NCBI GenBank assembly: GCA_030065575.1
Contig: JASJDZ010000013.1
Span: 1 to 61,212 of the forward strand
DNA: 61,212 bases
Direction of reading: 5' to 3'
Source: Acidimicrobiia bacterium
GTDB lineage: Bacteria; Actinomycetota; Acidimicrobiia; Spongiisociales; UBA5794
Shown here: piece by piece, positions 1 through 8,238 of the stretch
Position numbering within the stretch: the stretch's first letter is position 1
Layout: every line of letters begins with the position of its first letter
The notes under the pieces: generated by a model
Database searches by the model: none
What the model saw: the letters and a program-made list of their open reading frames with translations, nothing else
What the model was told of the DNA's origin: nothing
Made by a program: the position numbers and the translations under genes

Positions 1-201
1 GGCCTCGTGCTTCATGCCCTCCGTACGACGGTGGGTGACGAGGTGTTCTTCGAGATTCTTCTGAGGTACGCCGACAAGTATCGCTTCGGCAACGCAACCA
101 CCGACGAGTTCATCGATCTCGCCGAGTCAATCTCCGGTACCGATCTGACGGATCTGTTCGACGAGTGGCTGTACGGAGAGCAGGTGCCTGACCTGCCTTG
201 A
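1..201 (+). CDS. M1-family aminopeptidase, C-terminal fragment
   Basis: The frame is open from the first base of the window and ends at a TGA, giving the last 66 residues of a protein whose start lies upstream. The fragment reads like the C-terminal helical end of zinc metallopeptidases of family M1: a helix ending in LHALRTTVGDE, then FFEILLRYADKY, an ATTDEFIDLAE stretch, and the terminal FDEWLYGEQVPDLP, which matches the usual ending of bacterial M1 proteins. The HExxH zinc site is not in the window, so the activity cannot be checked here. Family assignment rests on the C-terminal pattern alone. Confidence 0.7.
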   Translation, partial: GLVLHALRTTVGDEVFFEILLRYADKYRFGNATTDEFIDLAESISGTDLTDLFDEWLYGEQVPDLP

Positions 202-268
202 GCACCGGTCCCAGCCGGAATGGTCCCGGGTAGCACTACGCTGTAACCGGTAGACGAAAGAAGGCCTC

Positions 269-1168
269 GTGCGCACGCCTCCCAATCTCATGTCAGCGCT
301 GATCACCCCGTTTGATGACAGTGGGGACATCATCTTTGAGGCTCACCACCACAATCTTCAGCTGCAGACTTCGCGCGGGATCAATGGCTTCGTCTTGGGT
401 GGATCCACCGGAGAGGGACCGTACCTCGAGCCCGGGGAGCGAGGACAACTCGTCAGTGAGGCGCGCACTGCTCTCGGGGATACGCCCTTTCTAGTGTGCG
501 GCGTCCAGGCACAGTCGGTACGCCAGGCGATAATGCAGGTTGATGAGATAGCTGCCGTCGGCGCCGACGCAGCCCTGGTTGTCACGCCCACAGCGCTGGC
601 CCGAGGCAACCACGAAGCAGTCGGTCGTTTCTACGAAGCCGTCGCCGAACGGGCCGCTCTCCCGGTCTTCATGTACTCGGTGCCGGAAGTAACCGGGTAC
701 GACCTGCCCACGGAATCGGCGGCGGTGCTGTCAGAGCACCCCAACATCATCGGTCTCAAGGACAGTGCCGGGCGTCCCTTGCACACCAAGCACGTAGTAG
801 AGGCATCAGTCGACGGCTTCCTCGTCTACTCAGGATCGAGTAGCACGCTCACACAGGCCATTGCAGGGGGCGCCGTCGGGGCGATCACCGCATCTTCGAA
901 CTACATACCCGAGTTGGTGGACCTGGTGATCCGCACCGCACTGCAATCGGTTTCGCGCGCTGAGCCGCTGCAGACTCAACTCACGGCTACGGTGCGGAAG
1001 ATCGAGGCCTACGGCGTGGTCGGAACTAAGGCCGCCGCCGGGGCAGCCGGGCTGTGGACCGGGATCCCCCGCAAGCCGCTGCAGCCCGTGCCTCGAACCG
1101 AGCTGGCCAAGGTCAACCAGATCGTCACCACCGCCCGAGAGCTGATCGGCGAGCTGGTCGCCGGCTGA
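269..1168 (+). CDS. Dihydrodipicolinate synthase (DapA) family aldolase
   Basis: This 299-residue protein has the length and motif order of the class I aldolase family of DapA and N-acetylneuraminate lyase. Visible motifs are GGSTGEGP (about residues 44-51, the substrate carboxylate loop), the YSVPE tyrosine at about 136, and the Schiff-base lysine in IGLKDSAG at about 164. A GTG start at 269 is used. Whether the substrates are pyruvate and aspartate semialdehyde (lysine and peptidoglycan synthesis) or another 2-oxo-acid pair cannot be told; there are no other lysine genes nearby, so a catabolic family member is possible. Confidence 0.85.
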   Translation: MRTPPNLMSALITPFDDSGDIIFEAHHHNLQLQTSRGINGFVLGGSTGEGPYLEPGERGQLVSEARTALGDTPFLVCGVQAQSVRQAIMQVDEIAAVGADAALVVTPTALARGNHEAVGRFYEAVAERAALPVFMYSVPEVTGYDLPTESAAVLSEHPNIIGLKDSAGRPLHTKHVVEASVDGFLVYSGSSSTLTQAIAGGAVGAITASSNYIPELVDLVIRTALQSVSRAEPLQTQLTATVRKIEAYGVVGTKAAAGAAGLWTGIPRKPLQPVPRTELAKVNQIVTTARELIGELVAG

Positions 1169-1238
1169 TCATCGGTTGTTGCTGACACCAGGCCAGATAC
1201 GGGCCTCAGATCCGCCAAAACGAAGATGGAACCGGTTT

Positions 1239-1940
1239 CTAGCGCTGGTCGACCTCGATGGCGCCGTCGATGAATTCGACGTTGGGGACATCGACAAACC
1301 GGCCTTCGCCTACCTGGATCCTGGTGGTGGCCAGCCCGATCTCAGAGATTGTGCCTTCCGCATCGCCGACCCGCACCCGCTCCCCCGGGTTGTAGCGGTT
1401 GGCAACATGCCGCCCGGCTGCGACCTGCTTGGCCAGTGGCACAGAGCCAAGCCCGGCGCCGAGCGCCAGAGCCAGCGCTCCGCCGAATGCCATCGCCGCA
1501 ACCAGGATCAGGATGATGTCCGTGGAGATGCCCACCTGCTGCAGCGCGATGATGAGACCGACGCCCAGAATCACGCTCGATATCACCAGTCGTGCCCGGC
1601 CCGCCAGCGTGGCCGACACCGGGCGCAGTGCCGTCTCGGCAAAGAGGCCGACGATGCGACCCAGGGCGCGGGCAACAATGACGACGATGACCGCAATCAC
1701 CACGCGGGGGACCGACCCGATCGCCGAGTCCGACAACCGGTCTGCCTGATCGGGATCGATGATGACGAGGATCCCGATAACCGCAATCGCAGCCAGCAGG
1801 ACGGGTATGAGCTGACCAACCAGCTCCGAGAATCGCCCGGCAAACCGCTTGGCAGCAATCCGGCCGACCAGCCACACAACCAACGTGAGGCCGAGCACAA
1901 CGGCCAGGGCGATCAATCGTCGTTCGAGCTCAGGATCCAT
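1239..1940 (-). CDS. Small MscS-like mechanosensitive channel family membrane protein
   Basis: The 233-residue protein has an N-terminal membrane helix, two more hydrophobic segments, a Gly/Ala-rich segment (AMAFGGALALALGAGLG) like the pore helix of MscS relatives, and a beta-rich end (ERVRVGDAEGTISEIG, then RFVDVPNVEFIDG) like the MscS middle domain. I place the start at ATG 1940, six bases after GAGGAG; a GTG at 1943 is the alternative. It is the last gene of a sigma / anti-sigma / channel operon, separated from the anti-sigma stop by two bases, so it probably acts in an envelope or osmotic stress response. Gating and ion specificity are not predictable. Confidence 0.75.
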   Translation of the reverse strand: MDPELERRLIALAVVLGLTLVVWLVGRIAAKRFAGRFSELVGQLIPVLLAAIAVIGILVIIDPDQADRLSDSAIGSVPRVVIAVIVVIVARALGRIVGLFAETALRPVSATLAGRARLVISSVILGVGLIIALQQVGISTDIILILVAAMAFGGALALALGAGLGSVPLAKQVAAGRHVANRYNPGERVRVGDAEGTISEIGLATTRIQVGEGRFVDVPNVEFIDGAIEVDQR

Positions 1941-1942
1941 CA

Positions 1943-2248
1943 CTACTCCTCGTCGCTCTTGTGAGCGTCATCATCTGTGTCGAGGTCCGCTCCAGGACCG
2001 TACTCAACCAGGGCCTTGCCAAGCGCGCCGATTACGTCTGCTGCCAGCTGACCTATTTCGCGGAGGAACTCGTCGAATCGAATCTGACGCAGTACCGGCT
2101 TCGTCAGATCCGTTTGTAGCTCGCCTATCCACAGCTCTGCCAGGAACTCCTGGCACTCATCGCAGTCGGCAACGTGGGTTTCGAGGTCCGGCTCGATCCC
2201 GTCAACAAATGCAAAGAGGCGCTCGTCGGTGGTATGACAATCCCTCAT
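1943..2248 (-). CDS. Putative zinc-finger anti-sigma factor
   Basis: This 101-residue acidic protein carries the ZAS-type motif H-x3-C-x2-C (His25, Cys29, Cys32 in HVADCDEC) near its N-terminus and lies directly after the ECF sigma gene. The ATG at 2248 overlaps the sigma stop by 4 bases and has GGAGGA at suitable spacing; the upstream ATG at 2254 would leave no gap to that site. No clear membrane helix follows, so it is probably a soluble anti-sigma factor that binds the sigma factor and releases it on a redox or other signal. The C-terminal tail is very acidic. The function is inferred from the motif and position. Confidence 0.75.
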   Translation of the reverse strand: MRDCHTTDERLFAFVDGIEPDLETHVADCDECQEFLAELWIGELQTDLTKPVLRQIRFDEFLREIGQLAADVIGALGKALVEYGPGADLDTDDDAHKSDEE

Positions 2249-2802
2249 CGCCATTCCTCCAGCCTCTCCCGCAACGCCCGGCGGGCCCGCAATATCCTCG
2301 TGCGCACCGTGTTGATCGGCAGATCCAGCGCATCTGCGATGTCCCGATAGCTCATTCCCTCGTACTCCCGCAAGACCAGCGGTTTCTTGAGTTTCTCCGG
2401 CAAGTCCCCGATCGCCGCTGCCAGGTCTTCGCGGAGTGCCCGGTTCACGGCATCTGAGGCCGGGTCGTAGCGAGCTGGTTGCTCGGGCAGCGTCTCGGCC
2501 GGGTACTCACGTCGCCGCTGCACCGCGTTCAGCGCCAGATTGGTGGCGATCCGGTACAGCCAGGATCGAACCTGAGCCTGACCGCGGAATCCGGGCAGGG
2601 CACGGTGCGCTCGGACGAAAGCCTCCTGAGCGATATCTTGAGCCATGACCGGGTTCCTGACGATTCGCAGCGCGGCGCCGTAGACAAAGTCCTGATGGCG
2701 TCGAATCAACTCCCCAAATGCATCGAGATCGTCGATGGCCGCAGCTACCAGGTCGATATCGGACAGCGCCGCATATGTGGTGTTTTGCTCGCTTAGACCC
2801 AT
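2245..2802 (-). CDS. ECF-family RNA polymerase sigma factor (SigE/RpoE-like)
   Basis: The 185-residue protein has region 2 (AFGELIRRHQDFVYGAALR, then DIAQEAFVRAHRALPGFRG and RSWLYRIATNLALNAVQRRR) and region 4 (LPEKLKKPLVLREYEGMSY, then IADALDLPINTVRTRILRAR, the -35-binding helix-turn-helix). The frame stays open upstream to about 3159, but homology begins at MGLSEQN, so ATG 2802 is chosen; the longer version would run into the divergent transhydrogenase gene. It heads a three-gene operon with an anti-sigma factor and an MscS-like channel. The inducing signal is unknown. Confidence 0.9.
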   Translation of the reverse strand: MGLSEQNTTYAALSDIDLVAAAIDDLDAFGELIRRHQDFVYGAALRIVRNPVMAQDIAQEAFVRAHRALPGFRGQAQVRSWLYRIATNLALNAVQRRREYPAETLPEQPARYDPASDAVNRALREDLAAAIGDLPEKLKKPLVLREYEGMSYRDIADALDLPINTVRTRILRARRALRERLEEWR

Positions 2803-3063
2803 CAAACCGCCGGAGGTTCTCGGCGAATCTAGCGCTATGCAGATATGCAGAGAAACCACGGAACTCCTCCCGGCACAGTGGGTCCAAATGCCGATCGGCC
2901 GTTGGCGCATACCATTCCGGCGGCCGGTTGCGGTGGCTGCGAGGGGATCTTCTGTCTTTACCCCCTCACGGGTCTTCCTCGTGGTCGCCGCCCCCAATTC
3001 TGCACACCGGGAGCGAAGCGCCCTGGGTCGCTCCCCAACCGGCAATCGATTAGCGTCCTCGGC

Positions 3064-4287
3064 ATGCAAGTCGGCATTCTCTCTGAACGCGCCCCTGGCG
3101 AGCATCGTGTGGCCGCAACACCACAAACCGCCGCCACGTTCATCACATGGGGCTGGCAAGTAGACGTGGAAAGTGGAGCGGGCGACGCTGCCGGCTTTCC
3201 CGATCGTCTCTTCACTGAGGCCGGGGCCAACATCGTGGACGGCACAACCGCCCGCGGTGCGGACATCGTGTTGTGTGTCAATCCCCCCGCGGACCTCACC
3301 GATCTGAAATCAGGCGCCATCCTGGTCGGGTTTCTCGATCCCTTCATCGATGCGGACCTGATCGCCAAGCTGGCCGAGCAGGGTGTCACCGCTCTCGCTG
3401 TGGAGGCCATCCCCCGGACCACCCTCGCCCAAAGCATGGATGCTCTGTCGTCGCAGGCAAACATCGGTGGCTACGCCGCCGCCCTGCTGGCCGCCAACTC
3501 GTCACCGAAGCTACTGCCGATGATGGTGACCGCAGCGGGCACGATTCCCCCGTCACGGGCGTTGATCCTGGGCGTCGGCGTTGCCGGTCTCCAGGCCATC
3601 GCCACCGCCCGCCGCCTCGGTGCGGTCGTTCATGCCTACGACATCCGCCCCGAGACGGCCGAGCAGGTCGAGAGCCTCGGCGCCAAATTCGTTGCCGCCC
3701 CAACCGAAGAGATGGACGAGGGTGGCTACGCCAAAGAGGTCGGTGAGGACACCCAGGCGAGACAGCACGAGGCACTGACTCCGTATGTGGCGGAAGCTGA
3801 TCTGGTGATAACGACGGCGCAAATCCCCGGCCGCCCCGCTCCGCTGCTCGTCACCGACGAGATGGTGGCCCAGATGAAGCCTGGTTCGGTGATCGTTGAT
3901 ATGGCCGCCGGTTCCGGCGGCAATGTTGCCGCGTCCCGCCCCGATGAGATGGTCAATGTCGACGGCGTCCATATCTACGGCCCGACCAACCTGCCGGCGG
4001 AGATCCCCCACGACTCGAGCCGGATGTATGCCAGGAACCTGGTAGCGCTGCTCGAACGTGTGCGCTCTGAGGAGGACGGCGTGATAGTCGACCTCGCCGA
4101 CGAGATCATCGGCGGGACCACGATCACGCACAACGGCGAGGTGCACCATCCGCGGAGCCGGCAGTTGCTCGGCCTCGCCGACCAGACACCAGAGCCCGTT
4201 GAGAATGCGCCTGAGGAGACGGTTGCAGAGATGGCCGAAGACGCCGCCGAGCAGCCGAGAGAAAAAGCAGAAGGAGAAACCGAATGA
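3064..4287 (+). CDS. pntAA: NAD(P) transhydrogenase subunit alpha, part 1
   Basis: This 407-residue protein is the soluble NAD(H)-binding domain I of the proton-translocating transhydrogenase, which moves hydride between NADH and NADP+ coupled to the proton gradient. It starts with the family pattern MQVGILSERAPGEHRVAATP and has the Rossmann element GVGVAGLQAIATARRLGA followed by AYDIRPE, plus DMAAGSGGN and the PTNLPAEIPHDSS loop. ATG 3064 is the homology-supported start although the frame opens earlier. The last ~35 residues are an acidic tail. Its stop overlaps the start of pntAB by 4 bases, so the three pnt genes are probably cotranslated. Confidence 0.95.
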   Translation: MQVGILSERAPGEHRVAATPQTAATFITWGWQVDVESGAGDAAGFPDRLFTEAGANIVDGTTARGADIVLCVNPPADLTDLKSGAILVGFLDPFIDADLIAKLAEQGVTALAVEAIPRTTLAQSMDALSSQANIGGYAAALLAANSSPKLLPMMVTAAGTIPPSRALILGVGVAGLQAIATARRLGAVVHAYDIRPETAEQVESLGAKFVAAPTEEMDEGGYAKEVGEDTQARQHEALTPYVAEADLVITTAQIPGRPAPLLVTDEMVAQMKPGSVIVDMAAGSGGNVAASRPDEMVNVDGVHIYGPTNLPAEIPHDSSRMYARNLVALLERVRSEEDGVIVDLADEIIGGTTITHNGEVHHPRSRQLLGLADQTPEPVENAPEETVAEMAEDAAEQPREKAEGETE

Positions 4288-4577
4288 GCGCGGCCTTCGT
4301 CAGCGGCATCGTGGTGTTCGTGCTTGCGGCCTTCGTCGGGCTCGAGGTGATCTCGAAAGTCCCGCCGACGCTGCACACACCTCTGATGTCCGGGGCTAAT
4401 GCCATTTCCGGCATCACGATTGTCGGTGCAGTGATTGCCGCCGGGGTCGGGGAAGGCACGTTTGCCGCAATCCTCGGCTTCCTGGCGGTAACGGCGGCCA
4501 CCATCAACGTGGTCGGCGGCTTCCTGGTCACCGATCGAATGCTCGAGATGTTCAAAAAGAAGCCGGGGAGGGGTTGA
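4284..4577 (+). CDS. pntAB: NAD(P) transhydrogenase subunit alpha, part 2 (membrane)
   Basis: This 97-residue protein has three hydrophobic helices (FVSGIVVFVLAAFVGLEVI; NAISGITIVGAVIAAGVG; AAILGFLAVTAATINVVGG) and the conserved STLHTPLMSGANAISGI-type motif, seen here as PTLHTPLMSGANAISGI. It supplies part of the membrane domain II that carries protons. It overlaps pntAA by 4 bases. Separate alpha-1 and alpha-2 genes are the arrangement known from Rhodospirillum and mycobacteria, in contrast to the fused E. coli PntA. Confidence 0.95.
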   Translation: MSAAFVSGIVVFVLAAFVGLEVISKVPPTLHTPLMSGANAISGITIVGAVIAAGVGEGTFAAILGFLAVTAATINVVGGFLVTDRMLEMFKKKPGRG

Positions 4578-4579
4578 CC

Positions 4580-5989
4580 ATGACCGACTTCCTCTTCTTT
4601 GCCGCTGAAGCAGAAAGCAATGAGGGCACCTTGACCTTGCTCCTCTACCTGGCTTCGGCAGTCTTGTTCATCCTGGGTCTGAAGCAGCTGTCGAGCCCCC
4701 GGACGGCCCGGCGAGGCAACATGCTGGCCTCAGGCGGCATGCTCATTGCCATCGTGGTGACCCTGATCGCCAACGACATCACCAGCTGGGCCACAGTGAT
4801 CGCCGGGCTGGTGGTCGGCGGCGGCGTTGGAGCCCTCCTCGCCTTGAAGGTGAAGATGACTTCCATGCCTGAGCTCGTCGCTGCCTTCAACGGCTTTGGC
4901 GGCGTTGCTTCGGCTCTGGTGGCCCTCGCCGAGATCGAACGCAACGACGCTGCGTTCAGCGTCGAGACCGGCGTAGTTGTCGCTCTGTCGCTGCTCATCG
5001 GGTCGATCACCTTCTCGGGCAGCTTTGTCGCCTTCGGCAAGCTGAACGGCTCGCTGCCGGGTAGGCCGATACTGCTTCCCGCGGGGAAGTCCATCAATGC
5101 ACTGCTCGCCCTCGGCGCCATAGGCGTCAGCGTGTGGGCGATCGCAGCAGAAGAGGCCTTCGCCTATTGGATCGTTGTTGCCATCGCCCTGGTTCTCGGC
5201 GTCCTCGCGGTCATTCCGATCGGTGGCGCCGACATGCCGGTTGTCATCTCGCTGCTCAACTCCTTCTCAGGTGTTGCGGCGGCCATGGCCGGGTTTGTCA
5301 TAAGTAACTCGGCACTGATCATCGGTGGTGCGCTCGTCGGAGCTGCCGGCATGATCCTGACGCTGCTGATGGCCGACGCAATGAACCGCTCCATTGCCAA
5401 CGTCCTGTTCTCGGGATTTGGAGCCACAACGTCGAGCGGCGGCCCCATTGGCGACAAGCCGGTCAAGAGTGCTACCCCCGACGATGTCGCCATTGCTCTG
5501 ACCTACGCCGAGAACGTCATGGTCGTGCCCGGCTACGGGCTCGCCGTCGCCCAGGCGCAGCATGCCGTGCGAGACCTGGCGAACATACTCGAGGACAAGG
5601 GGATCAACGTCACTTACGCCATCCACCCTGTGGCGGGTCGGATGCCGGGCCATATGAACGTCCTGCTTGCTGAGGCCGATGTCCCATATGACCAGCTGCT
5701 CGATCTCGATCAGTCCAACCCACGCTTCGGGCAAACCGATGTCGTGCTGGTCATCGGCGCCAACGACGTGGTCAACCCGTCGGCTCGGGCGGATGAGACC
5801 AGCCCGATCTACGGGATGCCGATCCTGGATGTGGATTACGCATCCACAGTCGTCGTGATCAAACGCAGCCTGTCCCCCGGTTTCGCCGGCATCGACAATC
5901 CGCTGTTCTACCTGGACAACACCATGATGCTGTTCTCCGACGGCAAGGCGGCTGTGGAGTCGGTCATCTCAGCTATGGCCAACGTCTGA
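4580..5989 (+). CDS. pntB: NAD(P) transhydrogenase subunit beta
   Basis: The 469-residue protein has about eight N-terminal membrane helices (domain II) and a C-terminal NADP(H)-binding domain III with MVVPGYGLAVAQAQHAVRDL, HPVAGRMPGHMNVLLAEA and VLVIGANDVVNPSA. I choose ATG 4580, preceded by GGGGAGGGG; a TTG two codons earlier overlaps pntAB and is less likely. The final SPGFAGIDNPLFY stretch is the conserved end of PntB. The complex should supply NADPH using the proton gradient, or the reverse. A strong hairpin follows the gene. Confidence 0.96.
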   Translation: MTDFLFFAAEAESNEGTLTLLLYLASAVLFILGLKQLSSPRTARRGNMLASGGMLIAIVVTLIANDITSWATVIAGLVVGGGVGALLALKVKMTSMPELVAAFNGFGGVASALVALAEIERNDAAFSVETGVVVALSLLIGSITFSGSFVAFGKLNGSLPGRPILLPAGKSINALLALGAIGVSVWAIAAEEAFAYWIVVAIALVLGVLAVIPIGGADMPVVISLLNSFSGVAAAMAGFVISNSALIIGGALVGAAGMILTLLMADAMNRSIANVLFSGFGATTSSGGPIGDKPVKSATPDDVAIALTYAENVMVVPGYGLAVAQAQHAVRDLANILEDKGINVTYAIHPVAGRMPGHMNVLLAEADVPYDQLLDLDQSNPRFGQTDVVLVIGANDVVNPSARADETSPIYGMPILDVDYASTVVVIKRSLSPGFAGIDNPLFYLDNTMMLFSDGKAAVESVISAMANV

Positions 5990-6008
5990 TCCAGTGAGTT
6001 GCGGCCAG

Positions 6009-6041
6009 GCGGCCGGCACCCGGTAGCGTGCCGGCCGCTTC
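6009..6041 (+). terminator. Hairpin terminator after pntB
   Basis: GCGGCCGGCAC (6009-6019) pairs perfectly with GTGCCGGCCGC (6028-6038) across an 8-base loop, 20 bases after the pntB stop, followed by TTCGGT. The GC-rich stem with a weak T tail is typical for high-GC actinobacteria. Confidence 0.65.
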
Positions 6042-6113
6042 GGTGCGACAGTACCGTGGCTTCGCTTCTCACCGGCCTCGCTACCATCGGCCCTTCGCAA
6101 CGACGGTGACCTC

Positions 6114-7004
6114 GTGCTCGAAATCGACCAGCTCCACAAGGCATATGGCGACGTTATCGCCCTCGACGGGTGCTCGTTCCGGGTTACCCGCGGCCAGCTG
6201 CTCGGCTTCCTCGGCCCCAACGGCTCGGGGAAGACAACGACCATGCGATCTGTGTTCTCGCTGGTTCAACCCGATCGGGGCACGGTGCGGTGGAACGGAA
6301 GCGAAATCGACGCCGAAACGAGACTTCGCTTCGGCTATATGCCCGAACAGCGGGGGCTCTACCCGCGGATGAAGGTGGCTGCCCAACTCACCTACTTCGG
6401 GCGATTGCACGGTATGAGCCGGGACCACGCAAAGACTGCTGCGGGCGATTGGCTCGACCGTCTCGGCTTGACCGATCGTGCCGACAGTCGACTGGAGCAG
6501 TTGTCCCACGGCAACCAGCAGCGGGTCCAGCTCGCCGCCGCGCTGATCCATGATCCGGAGCTCCTCATACTCGACGAGCCATTCTCCGGCCTGGATCCGA
6601 TCGGGGTTGAGGACATGATGGCCATCTTGCTGGAGCGAACCGCACGTGGCGCCGCCGTGGTGTTCTCCAGCCATCAGCTCGACCTCGTGGAGGACTTGTG
6701 CGAGGACGTGGTGATCATCGCCGCCGGCAAAGTCGTGCTCAACGGGGCAATCAGAGAGCTCCGTGCTCGCTCCAGCCACCGCTATCTCGACATCGAAATG
6801 GCGGGAAACCGCAACGATCTGGCGCGGTCGTTTGGCGAGTTCGAGGTCATTTCGTCCGGAGACGGCCGTCTCCGTCTGCGTGTGGATGACACCACCCCAC
6901 TCGAACCACTGATCCATCGTGCCAGTGAGTTGGGCAAGGTTCGCCAGTTCGCCTACACGCCACCCAATCTGTCTGAGGTCTTCCGCGAGGTGGTGGAGCG
7001 ATGA
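6114..7004 (+). CDS. ABC exporter ATP-binding protein (NatA-like)
   Basis: This 296-residue protein has a single ABC ATPase domain: Walker A GPNGSGKTT (about 34-42), Q-loop region PEQRGLYPRM, a signature LSHGNQQ (about 130-136, serine-histidine variant of LSGGQ), Walker B LLILDEPFSGLDP (about 150-162) and the switch His in FSSHQLDLVEDLCEDV. A C-terminal extension of about 80 residues follows, as in the DUF4162-containing NatA group. GTG 6114 is the start. It overlaps the permease gene by 4 bases. NatA/NatB of Bacillus export sodium; the substrate here cannot be assigned. Confidence 0.88.
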   Translation: MLEIDQLHKAYGDVIALDGCSFRVTRGQLLGFLGPNGSGKTTTMRSVFSLVQPDRGTVRWNGSEIDAETRLRFGYMPEQRGLYPRMKVAAQLTYFGRLHGMSRDHAKTAAGDWLDRLGLTDRADSRLEQLSHGNQQRVQLAAALIHDPELLILDEPFSGLDPIGVEDMMAILLERTARGAAVVFSSHQLDLVEDLCEDVVIIAAGKVVLNGAIRELRARSSHRYLDIEMAGNRNDLARSFGEFEVISSGDGRLRLRVDDTTPLEPLIHRASELGKVRQFAYTPPNLSEVFREVVER

Positions 7005-8179
7005 ACCCCCGCCGCTCGATACTCCTCGTCGCTGCCCGCGACTTCAAGGAACGGGTAACCAGTCGCGCGTTTCAGCTGTCGACGGGCATCACGGTTCTGT
7101 TCGTCGTCGCATTGATCGTGGTGCCGGCGATCTTCTTCGACGACGAAGCCCCCCGTTGGGAGGTCGGGTTTGTTGGTGAGGTACCGGCCGGGTTTGCCAT
7201 GGCAGTAGAGACTGCGTCGGGGAATGCCGCAACCGTGGAGGTATCTCAATATGCCTTGCGATCAGACGCAGAGGCGGCACTCGAGGAGGGCGAAGTCGAG
7301 ATCGCCGTGGATGCGGACGGCCAGATACTCGTCGGAAGCGATACGGAGAACCGGGTGCAGTCCGCGGTGCTCGCAGGTTTGGCCGGAATCAGCATGGCGG
7401 ACCGGGCCGACGAACTGGGTATCGATGTGAACGAGATCAGTGATCTGCTCACCGGGGGCTATGAGATCGAGTCAATCGTCCCCGAATCGGAAGAGAGCAA
7501 CGAGAGCAACCGAGTCTTCGCCTTCTTCGTCACAGTCGTGCTCTTCATGTCGATCGTGACCTACGGCTCGTGGATCCTGATTGGCGTAATCGAGGAGAAG
7601 ACCAACCGGGTAGTCGAGGTCGTCCTCGGAACGCTGCGCCCGCATCAGCTGCTCGCCGGCAAAGTTCTCGGAATCGGCGTTCTCGGTGTGGCTCAGGTGG
7701 TGGTTATCGGCATCATCACCCTGATACTGCTCCCGATCCAAGATGCCTTCGAGGTTCCCTCCGCCGCCGGATCGGTGCTGGCCTGGGCCCTTGTCTGGTA
7801 CGTCCTCGGATTCGCCTTCTACGCCGTCGCCTATGCGGCAGCAGGCTCGCTCGTGTCCCGCCAGGAGGAAGCACAAAACGCCGCGTTCCCGCTCACAATG
7901 ATGCTGATGGCCGCCTACTTCATTGCGTCGTTTTCCATCGCCGGGGAGAACCCGATACTCCGGGCTGCATCTCTGCTGCCGATGTTCGCTCCAATGACCA
8001 TGCCGCTGCGCATCGCCGGTGGCGACGCGGCGACGTGGGAAATCGTCGTGTCGTTGACGTTGATGGTTGTCACTACGTACGGATTGATCCGCCTCGCCGG
8101 CCGGGTGTACGCGGGAGGACTGCTGCAGGGGGCCGGTCGGGTGAAATGGCGAGAAGCCTTCCGGGCATCGGACGCCTGA
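7001..8179 (+). CDS. ABC-2 type exporter permease (NatB-like)
   Basis: The 392-residue protein has one N-terminal membrane helix (FQLSTGITVLFVVALIVVPA), a large extracytoplasmic domain of about 130 residues, and then five or so membrane helices, the ABC-2 permease pattern. EEKTNRVVEVVLGTLRPHQLLAGK is characteristic of the NatB/YhaP group. It is cotranslated with the ATPase before it (ATGA overlap). Together they form a single-substrate exporter; the cargo is unknown. Confidence 0.88.
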   Translation: MNPRRSILLVAARDFKERVTSRAFQLSTGITVLFVVALIVVPAIFFDDEAPRWEVGFVGEVPAGFAMAVETASGNAATVEVSQYALRSDAEAALEEGEVEIAVDADGQILVGSDTENRVQSAVLAGLAGISMADRADELGIDVNEISDLLTGGYEIESIVPESEESNESNRVFAFFVTVVLFMSIVTYGSWILIGVIEEKTNRVVEVVLGTLRPHQLLAGKVLGIGVLGVAQVVVIGIITLILLPIQDAFEVPSAAGSVLAWALVWYVLGFAFYAVAYAAAGSLVSRQEEAQNAAFPLTMMLMAAYFIASFSIAGENPILRAASLLPMFAPMTMPLRIAGGDAATWEIVVSLTLMVVTTYGLIRLAGRVYAGGLLQGAGRVKWREAFRASDA

Positions 8180-8238
8180 GCGTCGCACTTCGTGGTGATA
8201 CCACCGAATCGGCGAGTGTGGCTACCATCCCGACCCTT

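Noticed and set aside
2803-3063. Upstream extensions of the ECF sigma gene and of pntAA into the gap between them
   Set aside because: Both frames stay open, but neither extension shows homology, and the two would overlap each other in antisense; the starts at 2802 and 3064 match the family N-termini.
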